This document shows positions 55,686 to 64,000 of a stretch of 64,000 bases of DNA, piece after piece. The notes under the pieces are model-generated. The model worked only from the letters and a program-made list of their open reading frames with translations, was not told where the DNA came from and did no database searches. The first letter of the stretch is position 1. Each line of letters opens with the position of its first letter. The stretch comes from Desulfofundulus thermobenzoicus (GTDB lineage Bacteria > Bacillota > Desulfotomaculia > Desulfotomaculales > Desulfovirgulaceae): positions 1-64,000 of the forward strand of contig NZ_WHYR01000012.1 of NCBI RefSeq assembly GCF_009428905.1, read 5' to 3'. Both the position numbers and the translations under genes were made by a program.

Positions 55686-56073
55686 CGCCGAGGCGTTGCT
55701 GGCCTTGTTGCAGGAAAGGCACCCGGAAGGCTTGCCGGTGGGGGAAGCTGCATTGCTTCTTTGCCAGAGCGACGGCCCACGTCAACGGGCCAGGGTGTAC
55801 CGAATGGCCCGGGCGTTGCGGGAAATGAATATCGTCGTTTACGCCATTGGCGGTGTCTACTATTTGTGCGGCGGGGATGCGGAAAAATTGTTGCTGGTTG
55901 GCGAGCGCAAGGAAGCCCAAGTGATCGGTAACATAGATGGTCTTTTGCGCGTCGTAGAAGAAACGGTTGATGCGCTGAAGGCAAGCCCAGATCCCGCGAA
56001 AGCCGCGCTGTTCCGCCAGCTTTGTCGCCGGGCGCGCGAAAGGATCTTGCGGTTGGCGAAGAAATTGGCGTAG
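55669..56073 (+). CDS. Hypothetical winged-helix-like protein, 134 aa
   Basis: ATG 55669 after GAAAGGGGGG, overlapping the ParB-like gene by 17 bases. The N-terminal 80 residues (LLALLQERHPEGLPVGEAAL, VYRMARALREMNIVVYAIGG, VYYL) have the helix-helix-helix-wing order of a winged helix; the C-terminus is a basic helix. It may act together with the ParB-like protein. No named family. Confidence 0.6.
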   Translation: MAKRINAEALLALLQERHPEGLPVGEAALLLCQSDGPRQRARVYRMARALREMNIVVYAIGGVYYLCGGDAEKLLLVGERKEAQVIGNIDGLLRVVEETVDALKASPDPAKAALFRQLCRRARERILRLAKKLA

Positions 56074-56083
56074 GTACAAACAG

Positions 56084-56113
56084 GCCCGGCCTTGTGCGCC
56101 GGGCTTTCTTTTT
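56084..56113 (+). terminator. Intrinsic terminator
   Basis: GCCCGGC/GCCGGGC (7-nt loop), then TTTCTTTTT. Confidence 0.85.
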
Positions 56114-56143
56114 GCGCAGCAACATCGGGTATCGGGAAAGGAA

Positions 56144-57925
56144 GTGGTTGCCATAAAAACCCTGATTGTCGCAGAAAAACCGTCCGTGGCGCGGGACGTC
56201 GCCGCCGTGCTTGGCCGTTTCACGAAAAAGGACGGTTGGCTGGAAAACGGGCAATACGTCGTGTCGTGGGCGCTGGGCCATCTGGTGGAATTGGCCGAGC
56301 CGGAAGACTACGACAAATCGCTGAAAAAATGGAGCTTGGATACCCTCCCCATCATTCCCCAGCGGTTCAGGATCCGCCCGGTGGAGAAGACCAGAAAGCA
56401 ACTTGACATATTAAAACGGTTGCTTAATTCCCCCGAAATCGGCCTGGTGGTCAACGCTTGTGACGCCGGGCGGGAAGGGGAATTGATTTTCCGCCGCGTC
56501 TACGCCTGGTGCGGGTGCAAGAAACCGGTGAAAAGGCTGTGGCTTTCCGAAGCGACACCGGCGGCGGTCAGGAAAGCCCTGTCGGAACTCCGGGATGGGC
56601 GGTACTTCGACGACCTGGCCGCGGCCGCCGAAGCGCGGAGCCAGGCTGACTGGATCGTGGGGATGAACGCCACCCGGGCCTTCACGGTCCGGCACGGAGA
56701 ACTGCTCTCCGTTGGCCGGGTCCAAACTCCCACTTTGGCCCTCATTGTCGCTCGGGAGCGGGAGATCAGGGAATTCGTTCCCCAGACTTATTGGGAAATC
56801 TGGGCCATATTCCAGAAAACCAGCGGCGAAACCTATGCCGGCAAGTGGTTCAAAGGGGACAGCGATCGCCTGTTTGACTTCAAGGAAGCGGAGGCCGTCG
56901 TAGCCAGGGCCGCCGGGGCCGACGCGGGCAGGGTTGTCCGCGTGGAAAACAAGCGGGTGAGGGAACTCCCGCCCATGCTGTTCAACCTCAACGACTTGCA
57001 GAAGGAGGCCAACCGGAGGTTCGGGTTCACCGCCCAGCATGTGTTGGATGTGGCCCAGGCGCTGTACGAAAAGCATAAGCTCTTGACCTACCCCAGAACC
57101 GACAGCCGGCACTTGACTTGGGCGATAGCGCGGGATACCCTGGCCTCCCGGCTGGCCGCCATGGCCGCGGCGCCGGAATACGCCGGGTTGGTGCCGCGGG
57201 ACCCGGCGCCTCTGGGCAAGCGGTACGTGGACGACGCCAGGGTGACCGACCACCACGCCATCATCCCGACGGCTATCGCTCCCAACCTGGCGGCGCTGGA
57301 CCAGGATGCGCGGCGGATTTACGATCTGGTGGCCCGCCGGTTTCTGGTCGCCTTTTACCCGGAGGCCGTTTATGCCGAAACTCTGGCGGTGACCGAAGCC
57401 GGCGGCGAAACGTTTTTCTCCAAGGGGCGGGTGGAATTGGAGCCGGGGTGGAGAATGGTTTACGGCCGGGAGGGCGTCGCGGAGAGCGATGACCATGCTT
57501 TGCCTTCCCTTGTTGAAGGCGAGCCGGTTTCGGTGGAGGACGTGAAGCCGCTGGAAAAGCGCACCAAGCCGCCGGCCAGGTTTACTGAAGCCACCTTGTT
57601 GGCGGCCATGGAGAACGCCGGCCGACTGGTTGACGACAAGGATATGGCCGATACGTTGAAGTCCGCCGGGGGTATCGGCACCCCGGCCACAAGGGCGTCG
57701 ATTATCGAAACGTTGATCCGGCGGGCCTACATCCAACGGGAAAGTAAGAGCCTGGTTCCTACCGGGAAGGGCGAGAGGCTCATCGATCTGGTGCCCGAAG
57801 CGGTAAAGTCGGTTGAGTTGACTGCCCGGTGGGAGCAAGGTTTGATGGAGATCGAACGGGGGCGGATGAACGCGGGCCAGTGGCTGAACGGGATTAAGGA
57901 GTTTACCAAGGAATTGGTGAGGTGA
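56144..57925 (+). CDS. topB: DNA topoisomerase III (TopB)
   Basis: The 593-residue type IA topoisomerase has the TOPRIM start TLIVAEKPSVARDVA, NACDAGREGELIF, SVGRVQTPTLALIV and the active-site tyrosine in LTYPRTDSRHL (about 315). It ends without the zinc fingers of chromosomal TopA, as is usual for plasmid TopB/TraE enzymes that decatenate replication products. GTG 56144 after GGAAAGGAA. It overlaps the VirB4-like gene by 4 bases, so it is tied to the conjugation operon. Confidence 0.95.
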   Translation: MVAIKTLIVAEKPSVARDVAAVLGRFTKKDGWLENGQYVVSWALGHLVELAEPEDYDKSLKKWSLDTLPIIPQRFRIRPVEKTRKQLDILKRLLNSPEIGLVVNACDAGREGELIFRRVYAWCGCKKPVKRLWLSEATPAAVRKALSELRDGRYFDDLAAAAEARSQADWIVGMNATRAFTVRHGELLSVGRVQTPTLALIVAREREIREFVPQTYWEIWAIFQKTSGETYAGKWFKGDSDRLFDFKEAEAVVARAAGADAGRVVRVENKRVRELPPMLFNLNDLQKEANRRFGFTAQHVLDVAQALYEKHKLLTYPRTDSRHLTWAIARDTLASRLAAMAAAPEYAGLVPRDPAPLGKRYVDDARVTDHHAIIPTAIAPNLAALDQDARRIYDLVARRFLVAFYPEAVYAETLAVTEAGGETFFSKGRVELEPGWRMVYGREGVAESDDHALPSLVEGEPVSVEDVKPLEKRTKPPARFTEATLLAAMENAGRLVDDKDMADTLKSAGGIGTPATRASIIETLIRRAYIQRESKSLVPTGKGERLIDLVPEAVKSVELTARWEQGLMEIERGRMNAGQWLNGIKEFTKELVR

Positions 57926-59742
57926 GCATTGTGGATCAACAGACCATAACCGGCCGGAGCTTTGCCGAATACCTGGCGGCCGTCGCCGGCGGCATCGAGA
58001 AGCATCCTCAGCACACCATCGTCGGCGGCGACATATACACCCGCGTGCTCCGGGTGGCCGCCTGGCCCGGCTACCCGGTTGCGCCGGGATTCCTGGAGCG
58101 CATATATAAGCCGAAAGTATTGCCGCAAAACGTTACGCTGGAGATCGTCTACCAGTACCGCAAGGCGGTACTGGACTGGGGCTGGAAAATGAACTGGAAG
58201 TACCAGCGCCTAGCCCGGAAAGTCTCGACCGAGCAAACGCCCGATCCGGCAGAAGTCAAAGCGCTGGAGGCCATGGACATGCTCAAGCGCGAGAGCTACT
58301 ACGGCGGCGCGGACACGGTGGACATCTGGATGTACGTGGTCGTTCGGAGCATCGGGGATCCCGGCGCCCTGGATGCGGTTGTTCAGCGGATCATCGCTGA
58401 TTTCAAAGACATGGGTATGCTGGCCGTGCAGCTGGTTTACGAACAGCAGGCGGCTTTCCGGGAAACGTTCGTGCTGGGGCGCTCCGACGAGGCGTTCCAG
58501 AAGGCTTATCCGGGCCGGATCGTGCAGTCCGACGCGGTGGCCACGCTGTATCCCTGCCTGACCGGGAGCGTCAACGACGGGACGGGTGTTTATTTCGGAC
58601 ATTCCGTCAGCACCATGACGGCCAACTTCGTCAACCTGAAGAAAGGTAAGGAAAACCAGAACATCATCGTGCTGGGGGCGTCCGGGGAAGGGAAGTCCAC
58701 GTTCCAGAAAGCGATCATCCAGGGCATGCGCATGGAAGATTTCCTCGTCATCGTGTTCGACATGAACGGGGAGTACCGCGAACTGGCGGAACGCACCGGC
58801 GGCCTGTACATCGACCATACGATGAACACCGGCAAGTACATCGACCCCCTGTCCATACCGCCCAAAATGGGCGTGCCGGAAGAGGACGACGCCAGGTTGT
58901 TCGCCGTTTCCGACGCTCTATTGACCACCGTGAGCATTCTAGCGGATGGCATCACGCCCGGAGAACGGAACGCCGCCGACCGGGCGCTGATGGCAATGTA
59001 CGAAGAGGCCAAAATCAATCTGGATGACCCGAGCACGTGGGATTTCGAAGAACAGCCTTTCGATATGGAGGATTGGTGGGACTTCCTTTGCCGGGATAAA
59101 AAGCCGGAAGCGGCCAGTTTGCGGGACAAGCTGGCCATTTATTTCACCGGGAGCAAACGCAATCTTTTCAGGAACGCCGAACAGGTTACGGTACCCAAGG
59201 ACTGTTCGCTGGTCGTGTTCCAGGTGGCCCAGAGCGTCGAGGGCGCCGACGCCCAGGTGGGTGCGGCGAAGATGACTATGACACTTTCCTTTGTTCGTGA
59301 CTTGCTTCGGAAAGAAAAGATCCGCGGCAAGCGGTACACGGCGGTCGTTTTCGATGAGGCACAGCGTCTTTTGTTAAATGCCGAGGCCAGCGCGTTCATC
59401 AATACATTGGCTACCATGATTCGCCACCTGAACGGCCTGGTCGTGGTGGCCACCAACAAGCCGTATGTCTTCTGGGTGCACGGCACCGGCGGCGAGGGCG
59501 GCACGGGCGTGTGGGCCAACAGCAAGTACAAGGTTTTCTTCTGGCTGGAGAACTCCGAAATCGCGGCGGTGGAGAAGAACGCCGAGATTCCCAAGGAGAT
59601 CACCGACATGCTCAAGACCATGCACTTAAGCCACCAGTTCCTGATCCGGCACCTCGACCGGGGGTGGGACCGGTGCCAGATTTTTCTCCCCGATGAGGAA
59701 ATGGCAATGTACGAAACCAGGGGGCTGAAAAAGAATGGCTGA
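57922..59742 (+). CDS. virB4: VirB4-type conjugation ATPase
   Basis: The 606-residue protein has Walker A LGASGEGKST (about 250), Walker B VVFDEAQRLL (about 475) and the VirB4/TraC downstream pattern (MIRHLNGLVVVATNKP). VirB4 energises type IV secretion and is the best marker of a conjugative element. GTG 57922 overlaps the topB stop; its own end overlaps the lytic enzyme gene by 8 bases. This places TopB, VirB4 and VirB1-like protein in one operon. Confidence 0.93.
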   Translation: MSIVDQQTITGRSFAEYLAAVAGGIEKHPQHTIVGGDIYTRVLRVAAWPGYPVAPGFLERIYKPKVLPQNVTLEIVYQYRKAVLDWGWKMNWKYQRLARKVSTEQTPDPAEVKALEAMDMLKRESYYGGADTVDIWMYVVVRSIGDPGALDAVVQRIIADFKDMGMLAVQLVYEQQAAFRETFVLGRSDEAFQKAYPGRIVQSDAVATLYPCLTGSVNDGTGVYFGHSVSTMTANFVNLKKGKENQNIIVLGASGEGKSTFQKAIIQGMRMEDFLVIVFDMNGEYRELAERTGGLYIDHTMNTGKYIDPLSIPPKMGVPEEDDARLFAVSDALLTTVSILADGITPGERNAADRALMAMYEEAKINLDDPSTWDFEEQPFDMEDWWDFLCRDKKPEAASLRDKLAIYFTGSKRNLFRNAEQVTVPKDCSLVVFQVAQSVEGADAQVGAAKMTMTLSFVRDLLRKEKIRGKRYTAVVFDEAQRLLLNAEASAFINTLATMIRHLNGLVVVATNKPYVFWVHGTGGEGGTGVWANSKYKVFFWLENSEIAAVEKNAEIPKEITDMLKTMHLSHQFLIRHLDRGWDRCQIFLPDEEMAMYETRGLKKNG

Positions 59743-60442
59743 AGCGGCAGCGGTGGAAGAAAAACGGGGCGGACCGGCTTTGCCGTTGCTGTTACTCTTC
59801 GCGTCTCCCCCGTTCCTGTTTACCCTTGTGGCGTTCCTGTTTTATTTCGGCACCATGCTGGCCGCCCCCCTGGTCGTGTACCCGCCCGTCGCCGGGGAAA
59901 TGTTCGGGGATTACGGCGGCACCGGCCCGGGCGGATTGCCGTCCGGGCCGGTTCCTTCGTACGTGCCTGAGCAGATAGCCTATAAGCCGGTGGACGCCGC
60001 CGGGGAACAGGCGGTCATAGCCTGGCTGGCCGCCCGCGGGAGCGCCCTGGCCGACGAGGCGCACATGCAGGCCCTGGACGCGGCGGGGAAGCGGTGGAAC
60101 GTAGACCCGCTTTTATTGCTGGCCATTACGGGCCAGGAGCAATCGTTCGTGCCGAAGCGGTATTCGGATTGGAGCATGGTCGAGAAAAACCCGTTCAACG
60201 TGTTCGGGAGCTGGATACGGTATCATCCGGGCTTCGACGTGTCGGCGATGTGGGCGGCGTCCACCGTGGCCCGGCTGTCTCGGAACTGCCCGCCTGGGGT
60301 GAGCGTAATTCAATGGATCAACGGTTTCGGGGCGGACGGTTTCCGTGACAACCCGGCCTGGGGGTACGCCGGAGACCCCAACTGGTGGGTCGGGGTGAGC
60401 CGGTTCTATAGTCAGTTGCAGGAAATTGCGAAGGGGAAATGA
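59735..60442 (+). CDS. VirB1-like peptidoglycan hydrolase
   Basis: An N-terminal membrane anchor (residues 17-48, LPLLLLFASPPFLFTLVAFL) is followed by a glucosaminidase/lytic-transglycosylase-like domain (MQALDAAGKRWNVDPLLLLA, ITGQEQSFVPKRY, NPFNVFGSW). Such enzymes open the cell wall for the conjugation channel. A terminator follows, so it closes the operon. Confidence 0.82.
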   Translation: MAEAAAVEEKRGGPALPLLLLFASPPFLFTLVAFLFYFGTMLAAPLVVYPPVAGEMFGDYGGTGPGGLPSGPVPSYVPEQIAYKPVDAAGEQAVIAWLAARGSALADEAHMQALDAAGKRWNVDPLLLLAITGQEQSFVPKRYSDWSMVEKNPFNVFGSWIRYHPGFDVSAMWAASTVARLSRNCPPGVSVIQWINGFGADGFRDNPAWGYAGDPNWWVGVSRFYSQLQEIAKGK

Positions 60443-60451
60443 AGAGTTCGC

Positions 60452-60486
60452 AGAGGCCGCGCGCAATTCAGGCGGCCTCTCTATTT
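60452..60486 (+). terminator. Intrinsic terminator
   Basis: AGAGGCCGC/GCGGCCTCT (9 bp, 11-nt loop), then CTATTTATT. Confidence 0.8.
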
Positions 60487-60545
60487 ATTGGCTCTGGGGA
60501 AGTTCGTTGAACATAATTATCTGGAAACTGTGTGGAAAAGAGGGG

Positions 60546-61436
60546 TTATGATAGCAATATTTCATACCAATTACAAGGGAACCCTACAAGTGAAATATCC
60601 ACTTCATCTTTGTATTCCGCAATAATTGCTTGTAAATTAGTAGAAAATGATATCCATTTTTTCCTGCTTCTTATTAAATACTTTAAAATAAAAATGTAGG
60701 TAAACAATCTATCATCCAGGAAACCTAGCTTTTTGATTTCCTTGCTTAATTTTGGGGTTATTGTAAAAGTCCTGTTATAAAGCCTACCATAATGAGCACA
60801 TATATTTCTTAAGGTGACTAGTGCATGTATCCAGCTTACCAAGTATTGGGGAGGAAAATCATAGTATCCACGAGAAATTGCTTTTTGGTCTTCTATTTTT
60901 AAATTTTTAAAAAACTTAGATAACATTCCTAGGGAAAATATTTCTACAGCGGCCCATATAGGAAACTTGCCATTGTACTTTTCAATATAATGCCTAATAA
61001 ATAATTCTTTGTTTTTGGTATTTTTTATTTGTTTTTGTAGCTCCAATAAAAATTCCTGATGAAAGAGAGGATCCCTAAAATATGAGCTGTTAAGATAACC
61101 CAGGGCTCCATATTTAAGCGCCATATGGTTCGCTATTTGTGTTCTTAAAGCTATCTCCACTACTTCAATAACTCCAAGTAACAAATGACGCAACTTCCGA
61201 TCAAACTCATATATTTGGTAAACTGATCGGAAGGTTACACCTTCATGAAAAAGATTACCTGCTCTAAGACTTAGAGTATACCCACTTAATCTGTAATAAC
61301 TTACACTGTTTAGAACCTCTTTTGCGAATTCTTCATTTTCTATAATCAATTTTCGCTGCCTTAACAGTTCGATTTGTTCTTCAATTGTCAAAGGTGGTTT
61401 AGGAAAACTATTTAGAGACCGAAGGGAACAAGACAT
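60546..61436 (-). CDS. Abi_2/AbiF-type abortive infection protein (HEPN)
   Basis: The 296-residue protein carries the Abi_2 features: PLTIEEQIELLRQRKLII start, VSYYRLSGYTLSLR, YEFDRKLRHLLLGVIEVVEI and the HEPN RNase motif RNICAHYGRLYNR (about 208-213; R-x4-H). It is strongly AT-rich, so recently acquired. I chose ATG 61436 after GGGGGGAAG. AbiF-type proteins are RNA-cutting toxins, reported to be held in check by an adjacent structured RNA and to be related to the ancestor of Cas13. A compact hairpin RNA precedes it here. Confidence 0.88.
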   Translation of the reverse strand: MSCSLRSLNSFPKPPLTIEEQIELLRQRKLIIENEEFAKEVLNSVSYYRLSGYTLSLRAGNLFHEGVTFRSVYQIYEFDRKLRHLLLGVIEVVEIALRTQIANHMALKYGALGYLNSSYFRDPLFHQEFLLELQKQIKNTKNKELFIRHYIEKYNGKFPIWAAVEIFSLGMLSKFFKNLKIEDQKAISRGYYDFPPQYLVSWIHALVTLRNICAHYGRLYNRTFTITPKLSKEIKKLGFLDDRLFTYIFILKYLIRSRKKWISFSTNLQAIIAEYKDEVDISLVGFPCNWYEILLS

Positions 61437-61459
61437 AGCTTCCCCCCCGAAATACAAAT

Positions 61460-61519
61460 GGCCCGCCCTGGTCCGCATAGGTATCGTTCCCGATGCCTAG
61501 AGGCGCGGCAGGCTCTGTT
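61460..61519 (-). ncRNA. Structured leader RNA of the AbiF gene
   Basis: On the minus strand, about 7 bases after a TATAAT box, the sequence GCCTGCCGCG...TAGGCATCGGGAACGATACC...GCGG...GGGCGGGC folds into one long hairpin: GCCTGCC/GGGCGGGC, CCGC/GCGG, then TAGG-ATCG/CGAT-CCTA with a GGAA-type loop. It ends about 24 bases before the abi start. It has the place expected of the non-coding RNA partner of AbiF systems. It is GC-rich, unlike the gene it precedes. Confidence 0.6.
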
Positions 61520-61525
61520 GACTTT

Positions 61526-61555
61526 ATTATAAAATATAGCTCCCGGGTAGTACAA
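61526..61555 (-). promoter_or_regulatory. Promoter for leader RNA and AbiF
   Basis: Minus strand TTGTAC (61555-61550), 18-bp spacer, TATAAT (61531-61526). Confidence 0.6.
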
Positions 61556-61690
61556 CTTTATTTCAAGGCAATTTTAGGCAGAAATCGCAAAGAATAAAGA
61601 TCATCTTCTGCAACCTCCGAGATACTTATACTTTTGGATTTTCTTTTAGAGGCGAGTTGGGTTGACGCGGCTTAGAGAGGCTTGTGAATT

Positions 61691-61709
61691 GGGCAGATGC
61701 CCTTTTTTT
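61691..61709 (+). terminator. Short terminator or attenuator before the FtsK operon
   Basis: GGGC-AGAT-GCCC followed by seven T, 37 bases before the ATG at 61746. It could attenuate transcription entering the operon. Apart from this and a possible TTGACG at 61661, nothing else is seen in 61556-61745. Confidence 0.55.
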
Positions 61710-61745
61710 GTAAACCCATTTAAAAAAAAGGACGGTGATCTACCC

Positions 61746-62000
61746 ATGACTCACGCCATTACCGCGCTTGCGTTGATGTTTCTGGCGTTGTGGATCTTGA
61801 ACAAGTTCGTCCACAGGCACCTGGTCAAAACTCTGGAGTACGTGTTTGGCGCCGTGGCCTTCATCGGCGCGGTAACGCACCCCCACCAAGTGATCGCTTT
61901 GGCCAGCGACGTGGTCACGAAACTCTGGCCGGCGGTCTACAGTACCGCGCAGAAGGCTACCAACGCATTCATCACCTTCGTCAGTGAGGTGAGCAAATAA
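61746..62000 (+). CDS. Small membrane protein, 84 aa
   Basis: ATG 61746 after AAAGGACGGTG. It has one clear membrane span at the N-terminus (ITALALMFLALWILNKFV) and a second, weaker hydrophobic stretch (YVFGAVAFIGAV), then an amphipathic tail. Its stop overlaps the ATG of the translocase gene by one base, so the two are coupled, and it is probably an accessory subunit of it. Confidence 0.65.
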   Translation: MTHAITALALMFLALWILNKFVHRHLVKTLEYVFGAVAFIGAVTHPHQVIALASDVVTKLWPAVYSTAQKATNAFITFVSEVSK

Positions 62001-63964
62001 TGTCGATCCCCAGAAAGAAGCGGTTGCAAAGCAAACCGGTCACGGAGAAAAGCTTTTCTGAAATGACCTGGGGCGAAAGGATATTCCAGGCCAACCTCGT
62101 TTTAGCCCTGGTCGGTGCCGGATGCGCGTTCTACGTTTACCAGCCCGAACTGCGCCAGTGGGTTTTAAACCTCATTCCCCTTCCGCTGGCCTACAAGGGG
62201 ATGGAATTCGGTCTGGGCATCCCGGCGGTCTGCCTGGGCATTTACCTTTTGCGGCAGAAGCCGGTGCTCGACAAGCTGGGCCGATTCGCCAGCTGGCTTG
62301 ACAACATAGGCGCGGATAAACAGGCAGAAGCGAAACCTGCCGGCAAAAAGGTGGAAGATCTTCTGCCCGACGCTCCCAGGGAAGCGTACGAGCGCAGCGG
62401 CCAGGGGATCGCCCGGCGAGTGGCCCCGGCTCTTGAGCACATCGGGCTCACGCAGCCCGGAGAGAGGGTGGATGTGATCGACGTTTCCGACGGCCCGGCG
62501 GCGGCCCGGGTGATCATTTTCCTGCCGCCGGGCCTCCGGCTGACCCGGGTGCAGAATTCGGCGAAAGATCTCCAGGCGGCCATAGGTGCGCCGTCTCTCC
62601 AGGTGGTTTCCGGGCCGCGGGCGAACACGGCGGCATTGATCGTTACTCACCGGAGAAAACAGCCGGTGGTCTTGAAGCAGGTGGTGACCTCCGACGAATA
62701 CCAGGAGCTTTTGAAGAAAGGCGGCCTTCCGGTGCCGGTGGGCGTGAACGAAGTGGGCGAACCGGTGCTGACCGACCTGACCAGGGTGGCCCACCTCCTG
62801 GTGGCCGGCGCCACCGGGGCGGGCAAATCCTGGTGGTTGAACGAAGTGCTGGTTTCCTGGTTGATGTACCTGGGGCCGGACCGGTTGCGCATCGCTCTGG
62901 TGGACCCGAAGCAGGTGGAGCTTTCCGATTACCGCGATTTTCCGCACGTGCTGAAAGTGGCGACGACGCCGAAAGACGCGGTGGCACTTCTCAAAACCTT
63001 GTGCGCGGAAATGGACGCCCGCTATGCCATGTTCCGGGATGCTGGGGCGAAAAACATCGCCGAATACCGGCGCAAGACTAAGGACAACATACCGTACATC
63101 GCCTGCGTTATCGACGAACTGGCCGACCTCATGATTCAGGCCAAAGACGACGTGGAGGAGAATTTGCAGCGGCTCACCCAGCTGGCCCGGGCAGCCGGCA
63201 TCCACCTGATCGTGGCCACGCAGCGGCCTTCGGTGGACGTGATCACGGGCGTGATCAAGGCCAACCTGCCCAGCCGCATAGTGTTCCGCCTGGTCAGTCA
63301 GCGCGACTACATGACCGTGCTGGACAGCGACCCCGGCGTTACGCTCACCGGCAAGGGAGACGGCCTGGCGTTGTTGGAAGGAGAATTCGGCTTGATCCGC
63401 TTCCAGTCCCCCGGCGTCGGCGTCAGCGACGAGCAAACGGAGCAAGTGCTGGCCCGGTTAAAAGATTACTGGCGGCGGCGCGGAGTAGAAGCGGCTCCCG
63501 TGCCGGCTTTTGACGGGGCGGGGAAGAACGGGGGAGCAAAGGGACGGGCAGGCGGTGAAACCGTGGAATTGGCCCCTTTGGGTAGCGGTGACGATGATGA
63601 TGAAGCTCCGCAACCGCCGGTGTATTTGGAAACGGGAGAAGTTGGAGGGACGAGGACGCGGGAAGAAAGCGAATCCGGTTTTGAAAGAGGGGAAGAAGAC
63701 ATTGTTCGGCTCAAGCGTTACGTCGCCAGGCTGGCGGTGCATCTGGAGTGCGAAAATCCCGGTGGGAAGGATGTAAGGACACTTCCCTCCACCGTGACTT
63801 TGCGTCAGGAATTGCGCATGGACAGAAATCGGTTGTTTGAATTGTATCGCCAGCTGGAATCCGAGGGATGGATCAAGGGCCAGGGGGCGGGCAAGCCTTA
63901 TCTCCTGGTGGTAAATCCCGAGGAAGCGGCCGAGTGGTTGGAATCCCTGGAAGAGGAAGAATGA
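62000..63964 (+). CDS. FtsK/SpoIIIE-type DNA translocase
   Basis: The 654 residues begin with two membrane spans (NLVLALVGAGCAFYVY; FGLGIPAVCLGIYLL). The FtsK motor follows, with Walker A VAGATGAGKSWW (about 268), DPKQVELSDY, Walker B VIDELADLM (about 370) and ATQRPSVDVITGVIKAN. After an acidic linker, residues 570-650 form a winged helix (LPSTVTLRQELRMDRNRLFEL) that replaces the usual gamma domain. In Gram-positive elements such motors serve as coupling proteins or move double-stranded DNA. Which applies depends on the presence of a relaxase, not seen here. Confidence 0.92.
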   Translation: MSIPRKKRLQSKPVTEKSFSEMTWGERIFQANLVLALVGAGCAFYVYQPELRQWVLNLIPLPLAYKGMEFGLGIPAVCLGIYLLRQKPVLDKLGRFASWLDNIGADKQAEAKPAGKKVEDLLPDAPREAYERSGQGIARRVAPALEHIGLTQPGERVDVIDVSDGPAAARVIIFLPPGLRLTRVQNSAKDLQAAIGAPSLQVVSGPRANTAALIVTHRRKQPVVLKQVVTSDEYQELLKKGGLPVPVGVNEVGEPVLTDLTRVAHLLVAGATGAGKSWWLNEVLVSWLMYLGPDRLRIALVDPKQVELSDYRDFPHVLKVATTPKDAVALLKTLCAEMDARYAMFRDAGAKNIAEYRRKTKDNIPYIACVIDELADLMIQAKDDVEENLQRLTQLARAAGIHLIVATQRPSVDVITGVIKANLPSRIVFRLVSQRDYMTVLDSDPGVTLTGKGDGLALLEGEFGLIRFQSPGVGVSDEQTEQVLARLKDYWRRRGVEAAPVPAFDGAGKNGGAKGRAGGETVELAPLGSGDDDDEAPQPPVYLETGEVGGTRTREESESGFERGEEDIVRLKRYVARLAVHLECENPGGKDVRTLPSTVTLRQELRMDRNRLFELYRQLESEGWIKGQGAGKPYLLVVNPEEAAEWLESLEEEE

Positions 63965-64000
63965 CTCCCAACTTTTCAGAACCAAAAATTTTGAGATATT

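Overview
The window looks like part of a large conjugative plasmid or integrative element from a Gram-positive, spore-forming, probably thermophilic member of the Clostridia (Desulfotomaculum/Pelotomaculum/Desulfovirgula type). This assignment is an inference. It rests on the strong AGGAGG-type ribosome binding sites with frequent GTG/TTG starts, the SpoVS-like and RecU-like genes, the IsrB (HEARO-type) element, and a moderately high GC content broken by a few AT-rich islands. No rRNA, tRNA, CRISPR array or ordinary housekeeping metabolism is visible.

Layout. (1) 1-2.8 kb: a transposase 3' end, a decayed ImmA-like gene and a divergent phage-style repressor/ImmA switch with clear operators. 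(2) 2.8-10.8 kb: small, mostly unrecognised early-type genes, a protein with an SSB-like C-terminal tip, two copies of an iteron-like repeat flanking one gene, and a very long sigma-70-like protein. (3) 10.2-13.2 kb: an IsrB (OMEGA nickase) element with its upstream omega-RNA, followed by an omega-RNA-only derivative; a third copy lies at 39.5 kb. (4) 13.5-24.5 kb: replication genes: a DUF3854/DUF927 primase-helicase-like protein, DinG helicase, a broken Bro-N antirepressor and a family-A DNA polymerase, with two nearly identical 608-bp non-coding repeats that look able to fold as RNA. (5) 24.5-29 kb: a RelE/Phd toxin-antitoxin pair, an XPB-like helicase, an Xre repressor and SbcD. (6) 29-39.5 kb: an SbcC-like ATPase split over three ORFs, RecU, an N6-adenine methylase, a SpoVS-like protein, a beta clamp, a short ParB-like protein, a ribbon-helix-helix regulator, a PHP protein and an ADP-ribosylglycohydrolase. 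(7) 39.5-49 kb: two TnpB elements and a pair of large proteins starting with Gly3-Lys-rich leaders, one with a HipA/PI-kinase-like core and one perhaps ADP-ribosyltransferase-like. (8) 49-64 kb: two HU-family proteins, a type IV secretion cluster (VirB2-, VirB6-, PrgI/VirB3-, VirB4- and VirB1-like), a ParB-like gene carrying in-frame palindromes, topoisomerase III, an Abi_2/AbiF gene with a probable structured leader RNA, and an FtsK-type translocase.

How it works together (inference). The element appears to carry much of its own replication and repair set (primase-helicase, polymerase, clamp, helicases, SbcCD-like complex, RecU, TopB, HU), its own partition-like proteins and a conjugation channel with an FtsK-type motor. 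Stability and defence cargo (RelE/Phd, AbiF, methylase) and RNA-guided nuclease elements (IsrB, TnpB) are layered on top. No relaxase, integrase or RepA-type initiator is recognisable here, so the mode of transfer and replication control must lie outside the window or in unrecognised genes.
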